DNA of 64,000 nucleotides from RGIG4079 sp045646905 (GTDB taxonomy: Bacteria > Bacteroidota > Bacteroidia > Bacteroidales > Muribaculaceae), in NCBI GenBank assembly GCA_045646905.1, contig JAZRLP010000030.1:30519-94518 (forward strand), in the 5' to 3' direction. Shown one piece after another: positions 51,005 through 60,055 of the stretch. Below the pieces are notes generated by a model that saw nothing but the letters and a program-made list of their open reading frames with translations, was not told the origin of the DNA and made no database searches. Positions within the stretch are counted from its first letter, which is position 1, and the number at the start of each line of letters is the position of its first letter. The position numbers and the translations under genes were made by a program.

Positions 51005-52465
51005 TTATTTGTTTTTGTTTAATTCAACACGAGCTTGAAGTTCCCAAGTACGGATGCGGTCCTTGTAAAGGTTGTTAGCGTTAGTTTTGTTGATATCCAA
51101 AGCGTGGTCAGAGTTGTCTTCCCAACGACGGCAGTAGTAAACTACATCATAAACGCGACCGATTTGATAGTGACGAGAGAACGCAAGACCGAGTGCATAG
51201 TCTTCACCATAGCTTGTGTTAGGAACATTGATTTCACGAAGCATTGGAGTATAGAATGCACGAGGAGCGCCAAGACCATTGATGCGAAGTGCATTGTTGC
51301 GACCATTTTCAGGTGTCCATTCTTTGTGGTCGATTACACCGGGAGGAATCATTTGCATGTTGATGTCGGTGAGCATATAAGTACCTACTACCATTGAACA
51401 GTTTTGTTCGTAGAATGCTGCAACCATCTTAGCAAGAGTATTTTCATCAGAATAAACATCGTCAGAGTCAAGTTGAACTGCGAATTTACCACATTTTGGA
51501 TGGTTTACACCTGCGTTCCAGCAACCACCGATACCGAGGTCATCGCGTTCAGGGATGATGTGGATAAGGCGTTCGTCATCTTTGAATTCATCGATAGCTT
51601 CAGTTGTACCATCTGTACTACCGTTATCAATAACGATGAGGTTAAATTTGAAATCAGTTTTTTGAGCAAGAACACTCTTGATAGCATCACGAACAGTGCG
51701 AACACGGTTGCGTACAGGAATGATAACTGATGCTTCATATTCAAAATCACCTTGGTTGAAGTTGATTTCTTTGAATTTTGGTTCAAGATAGCCACCGATT
51801 TTTTTGAGGTGATCGGTACAAGCTTGTTCCATTTCGATTTGCACACCACGATTTTTTGGATCTACATAGCTGAAGTGAGATTCACCTTCAGTAGTAACAG
51901 GAAGTGCAATTTCAGTGTAAAGATATTCATTAATGTGAACTAAGTCACCTTGACGAGATACTTTCAAACGAAGGTCATAAAGACCAGCAGCAGTATATTC
52001 CACATCAATTTCAGCAGCAGCAGCTTTCAACGCTTTAGTGTTGAAGAATAAAACTGAACCAAAGTTGAAGTCATCGCGAAGTGAACCGAATTGATAGTCG
52101 ATTACAGGAGCATTTGATTTTTTACCTTCAACAACTTGATAGTTGTCGGCATATACCATAGCAGCTTTTGAGTCACCAGCAAGACGAACCATACGCTCGA
52201 GAGCCAAATAACCCATTACAAGATTGTTATACTTTGTATAGAAAAGTGTGTAATCGCCTTCAGCAGCAGCAGCGATTTTTTTCATGGTAGCTGAGCTGTT
52301 AAGAGCATCAATGTTGATTACTTCACAACCTTCTACTGCAGCAGCATTAGCATCTGTAGCAAGAAGGAAGATTTTTGATACTAAAGCATTTTGACGAAGG
52401 CCGTCAACAGTTGCTTGCACTTGTTGTGCGTCAGCATAAGGGATAAAACAGTTGATAGTTTTCAT
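51005..52465 (-). CDS. GT2 glycosyltransferase with a degenerate N-terminal GT-A half
   Basis: A 486-residue protein. Residues about 245-450 form a standard GT-A domain: ASVIIPVRNRVRTVRDAI, IDNGSTDGT, VQLDSDDVYS (DxD) and SYGEDYALGLAF with the catalytic ED. Residues 1-230 look like a second GT-A fold (INCFIPYADAQQVQATVDGL, FLLATDAN, VYADNYQVVEG) without a clear DxD, probably a regulatory or dimer half. No membrane segment is seen. Its donor and acceptor are unknown; being inside the salvage operon with DUF4922 suggests work on a wall sugar or a glycan built from salvaged sugars. The stop is 27 bases upstream of the preferred DUF4922 ATG. Confidence 0.85.
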   Translation of the reverse strand: MKTINCFIPYADAQQVQATVDGLRQNALVSKIFLLATDANAAAVEGCEVINIDALNSSATMKKIAAAAEGDYTLFYTKYNNLVMGYLALERMVRLAGDSKAAMVYADNYQVVEGKKSNAPVIDYQFGSLRDDFNFGSVLFFNTKALKAAAAEIDVEYTAAGLYDLRLKVSRQGDLVHINEYLYTEIALPVTTEGESHFSYVDPKNRGVQIEMEQACTDHLKKIGGYLEPKFKEINFNQGDFEYEASVIIPVRNRVRTVRDAIKSVLAQKTDFKFNLIVIDNGSTDGTTEAIDEFKDDERLIHIIPERDDLGIGGCWNAGVNHPKCGKFAVQLDSDDVYSDENTLAKMVAAFYEQNCSMVVGTYMLTDINMQMIPPGVIDHKEWTPENGRNNALRINGLGAPRAFYTPMLREINVPNTSYGEDYALGLAFSRHYQIGRVYDVVYYCRRWEDNSDHALDINKTNANNLYKDRIRTWELQARVELNKNK

Positions 52466-52510
52466 TGTAAATGTATTAATAAAATGATTTATAATTATTT
52501 AAATATTTCG

Positions 52511-55500
52511 TTATTTTTTTGTTTTCTTTGATTTCGTTGCTGTCGATTTAGCAACCTTTTGTCGTTTAAAGAACTCTAAAGTTGACTTCATTAACGCATC
52601 GCGTTGTGCTTCATCAACTATTGTTTCAAATGGGAAACCAACAATTACTGTTTGATATGCACCTTTATCACAAGCAATACCACTTATCAAATTGTTTTCG
52701 CTATATCGCATAATTGTTGCTCCATTTTTGTCATTTGCAGGATAGAATGAGTCGGGCGACTCTACTACATAGCACGCTTCGTTCAAATTGTTATTAAATT
52801 GGAATTTGTTTTTACCAAATTCGGCATAGCGCGATTGCACCTCATATGCTTCTCCAGTAGTTGATGCTTGGTCGGTACGCCAATTGAAGCCAAGCACATC
52901 GGCCGCAAACTTTTTATCAGCAGCCAATGTTGCTTTATTTGAATGAGGATTATCCCATAAGTCGGTTGCGACATATGCACCCGAAACAAACATATCGGTA
53001 CCTACTTTAGCCAATTGACGCAAGCGATTTTGTAATTCAACAGGGAAGGTTTTATATTTTGTGCCATAAGCACCTGTCCCCACTTTAATTTCTTTTTGTT
53101 TACCAAGAATCAAGTCAATTATTTCGGGGTTATCGGTTGCTTGAGCAAAGGCCTCGGCACTTGACGATACAAACGAATAACCTAAATTAGCGATTGACTT
53201 ACCATGGCAATAAACATAGTCAAAGGTATTACCAGCAACGACTTTTGTTTCATAATTTGCGCGACTTGCACCAAATCCAGCGGCATCATCATCCATCCAT
53301 GGGATACTTCTACGATATTCAGTTTGTTCGCCTATATAACTTATATCATACACATAAGGCACACCATGGTCTTTTCGGTCATCAAATCCAGCGATTTCGC
53401 CAGCTTCAAACCAATCGGGAGCCGATACGCGTGTAAATCCGTTAACAATAGTCACTGTCTTCGCACCTTCGCCTTTATCACAAAGGGCAAGCACTTCTGA
53501 TGGGAAACTCACACCACCATCGTTAGCTGCTATGATGCGATATGAGTGAATATTATCATCAGAGATATTTGCTACATATTGAGTCGATTCTACTCGTGCA
53601 ATTTCCTTAAATTCGCCATCATTAATACGCTCTTGAACGATATAATAGGTAGGCATCGCTGTAGGCTCTTGCTTGTCTTCAGTGGCTTTCCACGACAAGA
53701 CATATTGCGATTGAGCGTTCTTTGTTATAGCAAATGCTTTTATAGGCAATGGTTGCACCACATAAGCACGATTGTCGCGATTGGCGATAAACTGCAACAT
53801 ACCTTTGTAAATTGCACGACTTACAGTGAATCTAAATGATGGATCAAGACCATACTTCATATCGGCAAAGTTTTGATGCGATAAAAGTTCGAGCAACAAA
53901 GCAGGGGTTTGAGGCACGCGAGCTTCATAGTAAGTCTTGTCCCACATTGCACGACGAGTCCATCGTGGTTCATATGCTGCTCGTATATCACCCACTATAT
54001 TTGTTGCGATGCTATCGGTCAACATGCGTGAAGCATAACGAGGTGTACCATTGGCATAGCGGCCACCATTGTCGCTATAATAGATGCTCAATGTACCAAT
54101 GATTGAGTCATTCATAGTTGTACCAGCATCGGTGTGGAATGCGAGTGAAAGGTCGATGGGTATATTCAAGCCTTTATAATTAGGCAACATCGAAGAGCCA
54201 CCCATTAGATAATTCACCCAAGCTCCACGAGCTTTATAATCGTCGGTATAATCGTTTACATTGTTTGAGGGAGTGTAAATTGAATCAGGCACACCTGCCC
54301 ATTGCATCCAATATCGTGCAGCCTCGGTAAATCGAGGATATTCGCTCTTCACATAGTCATATTCTACTCCAGGCTCACCCTCTTTCACTTTGCGCGCTAC
54401 GTTACCCATGCCACCACCTATTTTTACAGCATCGGCAGTAACAACTGCACCTTCTTGGCTTGAAAGATTAACCAATTCAATTAACGGAGCTCCATCACCA
54501 TCAACATCAAATGGGAAATGGCCAAGGTAAATCCATGTTCCTCCACCCATTTTTTGATTAATCTTAAATTCCTTAACTCCTTCACGAGAGTGAATGCGAT
54601 AGAGTGCATCAGTTGCAGAGTTGGGTAGTGTTACATACGACACATAAACAGCATATTTCCCTGCCTCGGGTAATTGTGGTTGCCATTTAGCGATTGAAAC
54701 ATTGTCGTTTTGGGTAACTGTGTTAACCATTCTCGCCAATCCGTCTTTGAAAGGGTTATCCACATCTTTAAGAATTGCCTTTTTATAAGCAAAACCCTTT
54801 ACAGAAGCGTCACTCCAAGCTTCGGAGCCCGACACCTCGGTATAGTTTGCTTGCGCCAATGCGCCATCTCCGTCAACTATTACTTCATTTGCATTAAAGT
54901 CACGTTCACGAGGGCTCATCACGTAGGCTCCTGCGTTTTCAAGCATAGGCATTAAGAAAGGTATCACATAGCTTTGTGTGTAAAGGTCTTCAACGGTTTC
55001 AAAAATACGAGCACGTTGCCACTCCCATCTATTGAGTGAGGGTTCAAAATACCACCCATGGCTTTGCCACATAGCGATATTACTACCTTCAAGGCCCGAT
55101 GGAGCTTCTACCCCACCTACAGGAGTAATGAAACGGTCTTTTTCGGCAGGCCCGTTAATTTCGTCATAATTTACCGTTAAATAATCGTCAAGATTGTGTT
55201 TTCCAGCATATATTTTTACGTCATAATTACTATAATCGCCTTTTAATGAAGCTAATACCGATTGTTTCATATCGCAAAGCATAACCGAATCGATAGAGTT
55301 ATACCCTACCATTTCATTGCACTTCACTGTCACAAGTTTTTTTGATTTATTGATTTGAACCGCTTCAACTTTTATTGATCCTATGTTGCTATAAGATGGT
55401 TGCAAAGATTTCAATGCAGCACAAGCATCCTTTTCCACATTTTGAGCTTGTGAAAAAACTGACACACACACTGCAAGCAAAAGGGCTAAGCCTTTGAGTG

Positions 55501-55513
55501 TAAATCGGTTCAT
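52511..55513 (-). CDS. Secreted split amidase with golvesin-like and FN3 domains
   Basis: A 1000-residue protein with a signal peptide (LALLLAVCVSVFSQA|Q). The amidase_3-type fold is split: the first half holds SHGWYFEP (H152) and ARIFETVEDLYT (E172 or E175), a golvesin C-terminal-like domain lies at about 225-370 (AGKYAVYVSYVTLP, VVTADAVKIGGG), and the second half has LAFHTDAG (H460) and LLELLSHQN (E542). An FN3 domain (about 590-685) and a conserved C-terminal domain follow. Such proteins are often labelled xanthan lyase, but the zinc-amidase residues argue for N-acetylmuramoyl-L-alanine amidase. No T9SS tail is seen; the end is Lys/Thr/Ser-rich. It probably heads the salvage operon: 45 bases to the next gene with no terminator. 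Confidence 0.82.
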   Translation of the reverse strand: MNRFTLKGLALLLAVCVSVFSQAQNVEKDACAALKSLQPSYSNIGSIKVEAVQINKSKKLVTVKCNEMVGYNSIDSVMLCDMKQSVLASLKGDYSNYDVKIYAGKHNLDDYLTVNYDEINGPAEKDRFITPVGGVEAPSGLEGSNIAMWQSHGWYFEPSLNRWEWQRARIFETVEDLYTQSYVIPFLMPMLENAGAYVMSPRERDFNANEVIVDGDGALAQANYTEVSGSEAWSDASVKGFAYKKAILKDVDNPFKDGLARMVNTVTQNDNVSIAKWQPQLPEAGKYAVYVSYVTLPNSATDALYRIHSREGVKEFKINQKMGGGTWIYLGHFPFDVDGDGAPLIELVNLSSQEGAVVTADAVKIGGGMGNVARKVKEGEPGVEYDYVKSEYPRFTEAARYWMQWAGVPDSIYTPSNNVNDYTDDYKARGAWVNYLMGGSSMLPNYKGLNIPIDLSLAFHTDAGTTMNDSIIGTLSIYYSDNGGRYANGTPRYASRMLTDSIATNIVGDIRAAYEPRWTRRAMWDKTYYEARVPQTPALLLELLSHQNFADMKYGLDPSFRFTVSRAIYKGMLQFIANRDNRAYVVQPLPIKAFAITKNAQSQYVLSWKATEDKQEPTAMPTYYIVQERINDGEFKEIARVESTQYVANISDDNIHSYRIIAANDGGVSFPSEVLALCDKGEGAKTVTIVNGFTRVSAPDWFEAGEIAGFDDRKDHGVPYVYDISYIGEQTEYRRSIPWMDDDAAGFGASRANYETKVVAGNTFDYVYCHGKSIANLGYSFVSSSAEAFAQATDNPEIIDLILGKQKEIKVGTGAYGTKYKTFPVELQNRLRQLAKVGTDMFVSGAYVATDLWDNPHSNKATLAADKKFAADVLGFNWRTDQASTTGEAYEVQSRYAEFGKNKFQFNNNLNEACYVVESPDSFYPANDKNGATIMRYSENNLISGIACDKGAYQTVIVGFPFETIVDEAQRDALMKSTLEFFKRQKVAKSTATKSKKTKK

Positions 55514-55557
55514 TATAGGTTTATCAGGTTATTAACGATTATTATGACGATTATTTA

Positions 55558-55565
55558 CAAAGATA
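55558..55565 (-). promoter_or_regulatory. Candidate -7 box of the salvage operon
   Basis: CAAAGATA reads TATCTTTG on the minus strand, a full TAnnTTTG match, 45 bases upstream of the split-amidase ATG. A second partial copy (CAAAGATT) is 4 bases further. No clear -33 partner. Confidence 0.45.
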
Positions 55566-55661
55566 ATACAAAGATTAAATAAAAACACCATAATTAGAGA
55601 AAAAAATCTTCAATTATAGATTTATTAATATTTAACTACATATTTTTAGCATTATATGTTC

Positions 55662-56495
55662 TCAATTTGCATGATATTGAATGAGTCCAGGCATAGAACT
55701 TTGCACAATTTTTGCAATTTCAACTCCAAAATCGCCCGCTACTTTATTTAGAATTTCGGCATATGTCGTTGCAGTTGCTCCCACAAAACATATTTGCAAT
55801 TCTTTATAGTTATAAGCCGATATATTGCGTGCGAAGAAACTCAAAAATGCATCGTAAACCAATTGATATACATATTCATTATCAAGATTTTCCGACAAGA
55901 AATGAGAATAAGCCGAGAGAGAACGGTTAGGTAATGGACTTGTATATACAGCGTCCATTATTTCGTCGGGTGTAACCTTATATTTCTCAAAAAAGGCATC
56001 GATAATTTGCTTGGGAGCTATTCCCTTGAGACAATCACTCAAAAATTGTTTTCCAAGACATGCACCACTACCCTCATCGCCAAGGATAAAACCTAATGGT
56101 CGCACATTTTTTACAACTTTTTCACCATCGTAATAACACGAATTGGATCCAGTGCCTAAAATACACGCCAATCCTTGCTCTTTTACCAATAATCCTCGGG
56201 CAGCTCCCAGCAAGTCACTTTCAACAGTTACAGGGGTCTTAAATTGGGCTACGAGCGATGACTCCATCACCTTTGTTTTCTCGGCATTGGCACACCCTGC
56301 TCCATAGAAATATATATGCTCCCATCGACGACGAAAAAACGCCTCGGGAAGTTCTAATCTTATGCTATGAGAAATCTCTCTACGAGTTTGGAAATAAGGG
56401 TTCAACCCTTGAGTAAAAGCACGCTCAACCACTTTATCTCCATCTACGAGAACCCACTCTGTGCGCGTAGAACTACTATCGGCAATCACCTTCAT
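55662..56495 (-). CDS. Second MurK-like BadF/BcrA sugar kinase
   Basis: A 277-residue paralogue of the kinase at 41239-42075. Shared motifs are KVIADSSSTRTEW, IYFYGAGC, ACILGTGSNSCYYDGEKVV, and PLGFILGDEGSGACLGKQFL. The phosphate-1 loop has SSST where the operon kinase has CGST. It should phosphorylate an amino sugar (GlcNAc, MurNAc or a disaccharide). It sits outside the ten-gene run, separated by 148 bases, and has its own well-matched promoter, so it may answer to a different signal or sugar. Which sugar each kinase prefers cannot be read. Confidence 0.87.
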   Translation of the reverse strand: MKVIADSSSTRTEWVLVDGDKVVERAFTQGLNPYFQTRREISHSIRLELPEAFFRRRWEHIYFYGAGCANAEKTKVMESSLVAQFKTPVTVESDLLGAARGLLVKEQGLACILGTGSNSCYYDGEKVVKNVRPLGFILGDEGSGACLGKQFLSDCLKGIAPKQIIDAFFEKYKVTPDEIMDAVYTSPLPNRSLSAYSHFLSENLDNEYVYQLVYDAFLSFFARNISAYNYKELQICFVGATATTYAEILNKVAGDFGVEIAKIVQSSMPGLIQYHAN

Positions 56496-56543
56496 TGCTG
56501 CAATATTTTTCTTCTAATTTCATCAATAATATGCTATAAATTG

Positions 56544-56575
56544 CAAATTTATAAAATTATTAATATATATACAAA
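56544..56575 (-). promoter_or_regulatory. Promoter of the second sugar kinase
   Basis: CAAATTTA (56544-56551) reads TAAATTTG and CAAA (56572-56575) reads TTTG on the minus strand, with a 20-base spacer: both elements match the Bacteroidetes consensus fully. Predicted transcription start is near 56537, about 40 bases before the ATG. Confidence 0.72.
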
Positions 56576-56620
56576 TTGATTTTTCTTCACTTAAAATCTT
56601 ATTCACGAAATCGCAAACAC

Positions 56621-56655
56621 ACAAAAAAAAGTGCCACCCGAACTTCGAGTGACAC
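56621..56655 (-). terminator. Intrinsic terminator of the TolB-amidase operon
   Basis: On the minus strand an 11-bp stem with two G-U pairs (plus 56631-56641 with 56645-56655) and a 3-base loop is followed by eight T. It lies 30 bases after the stop of the amidase at 56685. Confidence 0.88.
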
Positions 56656-56684
56656 CTTTTATGAAGTTATATATCTAACGATGA

Positions 56685-59183
56685 TTAACGGCAGATAGAT
56701 ACTTTGTGTGAAGTTTTTCCTTCTACAGTATTAACTTTCAAGATGTAAACACCTTGTGGCAATTCTGATACATTAAGTTTGTTAGCGTTGAGAGCTTCAG
56801 CAACTTTTTCGCCACGAATGTTAAACAACTCAAGTTTGTTAATTGCAGCAGGAGCATCTACATTGAATACATCATTTGCTGGGATAGGATAAATGCGTAC
56901 TGCATCGGCATCGGCAACAACGCCTTCTACGCCACCCTCTTCGGCAGTGCGTTTGATGAGGTTGTCAATATAGAATTCACCTTTTTGAGTGATAGGACTT
57001 GTTACTTGCACCACTTTAATGTTGCTAAAGTTGTAGTCGTAGCCTGCTTCAAGTGAATTCAATGTCACTTCTTTGTATTCCCAACCGCGGAAGTTAAGAT
57101 CACAAAGTTTTTCATATTTAGTGTCGGTACCTTGAGTTACACCCACCCAAAGTTCGTGGTTATTAAAGTCACCATAAACATGAAGACCAAGAACATCACC
57201 TTTAGCATATGTGCGAGGAGTTTCATCAGGAGCAACAAAGTTCCATACTACTTGACAGTCGTGATTATCGGCAAAGCTATAAGCTAAACGAGTTGAAGCT
57301 TTATCATAAAGATATTTAGCTGTACTCTTTGCAGCAGTTGGTTTTGCAAGGTTGTTTACTGTATAAGTTGTATCATAAGTAAACAAGTCGGCAGCGTTGA
57401 ATCCTTCAAGAATAGTACCTTCTTTCTCACCCGATACATCTTTAGCGGTGAAGTTGAGAGTTACATCAACATTCATTGGAAGGTTTTCTTTATCACGCAA
57501 TGCACCAGAGATAACAGCACGATAAGATTCGCCTACGGTCAAGTCGTTTTGCAACACAATCATTGCGTTACCATAACCATTTGACAATTGGTTGAATTTA
57601 GAACTACGAGTATTGATTTTCAACTCATTATTGTTCTTATCATAAACTTTGATTTGGTTTTGATAGTCAGAGTAATCAATAGTTTTATCAAAACGGAATT
57701 CAAATACAGGAGCGTCGAAGTGAACAGCACCACCATCTGCTGGATAGTTGTCAATCATTTCAAGACGGTTACGGCCGAGTGTTCTGAAGTTGAATGTAAA
57801 GTCTTCGCCAAGAGTTGGGTCGGTTGTATATGTATCAGGAGTTTTTGCAGTTTTAGCCAATGTTACAGTATATTCTGTTTCAGTTTCAAGAGAAAGTGAA
57901 GGAATAAAAGAAACTTTGTGGAAAGAGTTGCTATATACGAAATAACCTTCTACAGCAGGAGTAATTGTGAAAGCTTCTTCAAATGATTTTTCATCGATGT
58001 CATAGTTAAATTCGAAATCAACAGTTGAAGCACAGCTCACTGCAGCACCATCTTGACCAATAGGACCATATGTTTTGACAGTCAATTTTTCAGGGCGTTT
58101 GTAGCACAATGGCATATCTTGATATGTTACTTCATCAGCTACTACAGTAACTTTTGTTTCTTCAGTATAGTAATTATCGTGAGTTACTTTCACTGTATAT
58201 TCACCAGGAGTGATGTTACGGAACACGAATACACCATTATAATCTTTATCGGTAGTGCGTTCTTGAACCACATTACCTTGAGCATCGATTAACTCAACAT
58301 GAGCGAAGTTGATAGCGGCGTTTTTATCACGACCAAGATATGTGAATGTAGTAGGATAAGTAAATTCGCGAAGGTTGTGGTTGTCATACACAACACCAGC
58401 AACATTACCAGTTACGAAACGATCTTCAGTATTGAAGTGAATCATAAGAGATTTAGCAAAGTACCATGCTTCAAGCCAGTTGTAGTCATCATTCATCAAG
58501 CGGTGAGCTTGAGGACGGTGTTCGTGCATACCACCTTCTGAAAGCATACCTATGCCATGGAGGTTACGCAACACGCCAAGGCTATAGCCTAACAAATCTT
58601 TATCGGCTGTAACACGACCTGGGTTAGTTGTACCTGTTTGACCCTTGTAGTTTACCCAGTTAGAATAGATACTTGTATTAAACACATCATTAACTACATT
58701 AGAAAGTCTTTCATTTTCTGCTTTATAAGTAGTCAATTGGCCACTCCAGTCATCATAGCTACCACCTTTGTGGAATATCATCAATGGATAATTCACGCCT
58801 TCACCTGCATTAGAGTGAATTGAGAAGAAACAGTCGGCATTATTGTTATTAGCGACATATGAACGAGTAGTCAAACCTGGCTCATCGGGAATACCATCAC
58901 CATCAATTTCATTATAGGTGTTATGAGTACGAGTAAGAATACAGTTAGTGCCAAGTGAATCAAGAATAGCTTTCAAGTAAAGACCTTTAACAAGGTTACT
59001 CTTTGATTCCCAATAACCATCGGTTGAGTTTTGTTCATAAGGGTGAATTTTAATAGGACGGTCATCACCATCATAACCACCATGACCAGGGTCAACAACA
59101 ACGGTCAAATCTTTCATTTTCTTTGCTTCAACAGCAGTTGTTGCTACTAAAGCTGCTAATATGATAAATAATATACGTTTCAT
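56685..59183 (-). CDS. Secreted N-acetylmuramoyl-L-alanine amidase with T9SS tail (copy 2)
   Basis: An 832-residue protein with a signal peptide (ILFIILAALVATTAVEA). Amidase_3 at about 25-250: VDPGHGG (H34), ESKSNLV (E59), SIHSNAG (H123) and LSEGGMHEH (catalytic E216). Then a carboxypeptidase-regulatory-like domain (about 258-345), Ig-like/SbsA-type domains (about 355-590), a beta domain (about 600-745), and a T9SS type A sorting domain (about 755-832: RIYPIPANDVFNV, KLELFNIRGEKV, LPQGVYILKV). It removes peptide stems from MurNAc and is exported through T9SS to the surface or outside. Its gene follows the TolB-like gene by 2 bases and has a paralogue 3.4 kb upstream. Confidence 0.92.
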   Translation of the reverse strand: MKRILFIILAALVATTAVEAKKMKDLTVVVDPGHGGYDGDDRPIKIHPYEQNSTDGYWESKSNLVKGLYLKAILDSLGTNCILTRTHNTYNEIDGDGIPDEPGLTTRSYVANNNNADCFFSIHSNAGEGVNYPLMIFHKGGSYDDWSGQLTTYKAENERLSNVVNDVFNTSIYSNWVNYKGQTGTTNPGRVTADKDLLGYSLGVLRNLHGIGMLSEGGMHEHRPQAHRLMNDDYNWLEAWYFAKSLMIHFNTEDRFVTGNVAGVVYDNHNLREFTYPTTFTYLGRDKNAAINFAHVELIDAQGNVVQERTTDKDYNGVFVFRNITPGEYTVKVTHDNYYTEETKVTVVADEVTYQDMPLCYKRPEKLTVKTYGPIGQDGAAVSCASTVDFEFNYDIDEKSFEEAFTITPAVEGYFVYSNSFHKVSFIPSLSLETETEYTVTLAKTAKTPDTYTTDPTLGEDFTFNFRTLGRNRLEMIDNYPADGGAVHFDAPVFEFRFDKTIDYSDYQNQIKVYDKNNNELKINTRSSKFNQLSNGYGNAMIVLQNDLTVGESYRAVISGALRDKENLPMNVDVTLNFTAKDVSGEKEGTILEGFNAADLFTYDTTYTVNNLAKPTAAKSTAKYLYDKASTRLAYSFADNHDCQVVWNFVAPDETPRTYAKGDVLGLHVYGDFNNHELWVGVTQGTDTKYEKLCDLNFRGWEYKEVTLNSLEAGYDYNFSNIKVVQVTSPITQKGEFYIDNLIKRTAEEGGVEGVVADADAVRIYPIPANDVFNVDAPAAINKLELFNIRGEKVAEALNANKLNVSELPQGVYILKVNTVEGKTSHKVSICR

Positions 59184-59185
59184 AA

Positions 59186-60034
59186 TTATTCGTTAATTAG
59201 AATGTTCATTACATACATCTCACCATCTTCAGTAGTATAAACGATTTTATCTTCTACTGCTGCGAGACCATCTACACGCACACTATCGTCAGTTAGTTCG
59301 GTAATTTTACCTGTAGCGACTTCAATAGCGATGATTTTAGCGCTTGTGATAACATAGCCGTCATCTTTAGTGCTCAATGCTACAACAAATTTATCACCTA
59401 CCCAGCATGGGAATTCGCCACGGCTTGTGAGGAATTTTGCTTCAGTACCATCAACATTTGAAACGAAAAGACCCGAATAGATTTCGTTGAACACGAGTTT
59501 TGTAGCCGATGGAGAAACCGATGGCCACAAATAAAGATATCCATATTCAATAGGGTTGATTTCGCGTTTCACTCCGTTAATTGACACTTCCATTGCTTGC
59601 TTATTTGCAAAGGCATAAGCATAAGTATCAGCAACAAGAGCGGGAGTGTTAACTGCAGCTTTTGAGTGCTTCATTAATTGAGCTTTGTCTTTTGACACGA
59701 AGCTATAACGCTTCACATCATCGCGCGAAATACCGTCTTCTTTAACCGAAGTGCGATAAACGATTTCGTTACCGTCGGCAGTGAAACGAGGATAGAAACC
59801 AGCTTTGGGCGATTGATCAATCACGCTTTTTTCTTGAGTTGACAAATTGAATGATTTCAATCCAGTATAGTCCTCTGATGTAAAGAGAACTACTTCACCA
59901 TTAGGGCTCAATGTGGGATGGTGAGCATCACATCCTACATCAACTTTCTTTGTGTAAACGGCAGTAATATCGGCTGCGCTCATTGAAGCACAAACACCTA
60001 AAGCTGCCGCTAAAATAAAAGTTCTTGTTTTCAT
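59186..60034 (-). CDS. TolB-like PD40 beta-propeller protein (copy 2)
   Basis: A 282-residue exported protein (signal peptide FILAAALGVCASMSA|A) with four or five PD40 repeats: HPTLSPNGEVVLFTSEDY, YPRFTADGNEIVYRTSV, WPSVSPSATKLVFNEIYSG, LAAVEDKIVYTTEDG. It has no catalytic motif; TolB-like propellers bind proteins or ligands. It lies between two amidases, 21 bases after the first and 2 bases before the second, and is paralogous to the gene at 62482. A role as partner, inhibitor or wall-fragment sensor of the amidase is possible but unproved. Confidence 0.8.
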   Translation of the reverse strand: MKTRTFILAAALGVCASMSAADITAVYTKKVDVGCDAHHPTLSPNGEVVLFTSEDYTGLKSFNLSTQEKSVIDQSPKAGFYPRFTADGNEIVYRTSVKEDGISRDDVKRYSFVSKDKAQLMKHSKAAVNTPALVADTYAYAFANKQAMEVSINGVKREINPIEYGYLYLWPSVSPSATKLVFNEIYSGLFVSNVDGTEAKFLTSRGEFPCWVGDKFVVALSTKDDGYVITSAKIIAIEVATGKITELTDDSVRVDGLAAVEDKIVYTTEDGEMYVMNILINE

Positions 60035-60055
60035 TTTGATATTATTATTTAGTTA

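Noticed and set aside
52511..55513. Xanthan lyase activity
   Set aside because: This common label is not supported; residues fit a zinc amidase fold and no polysaccharide lyase motif is visible.
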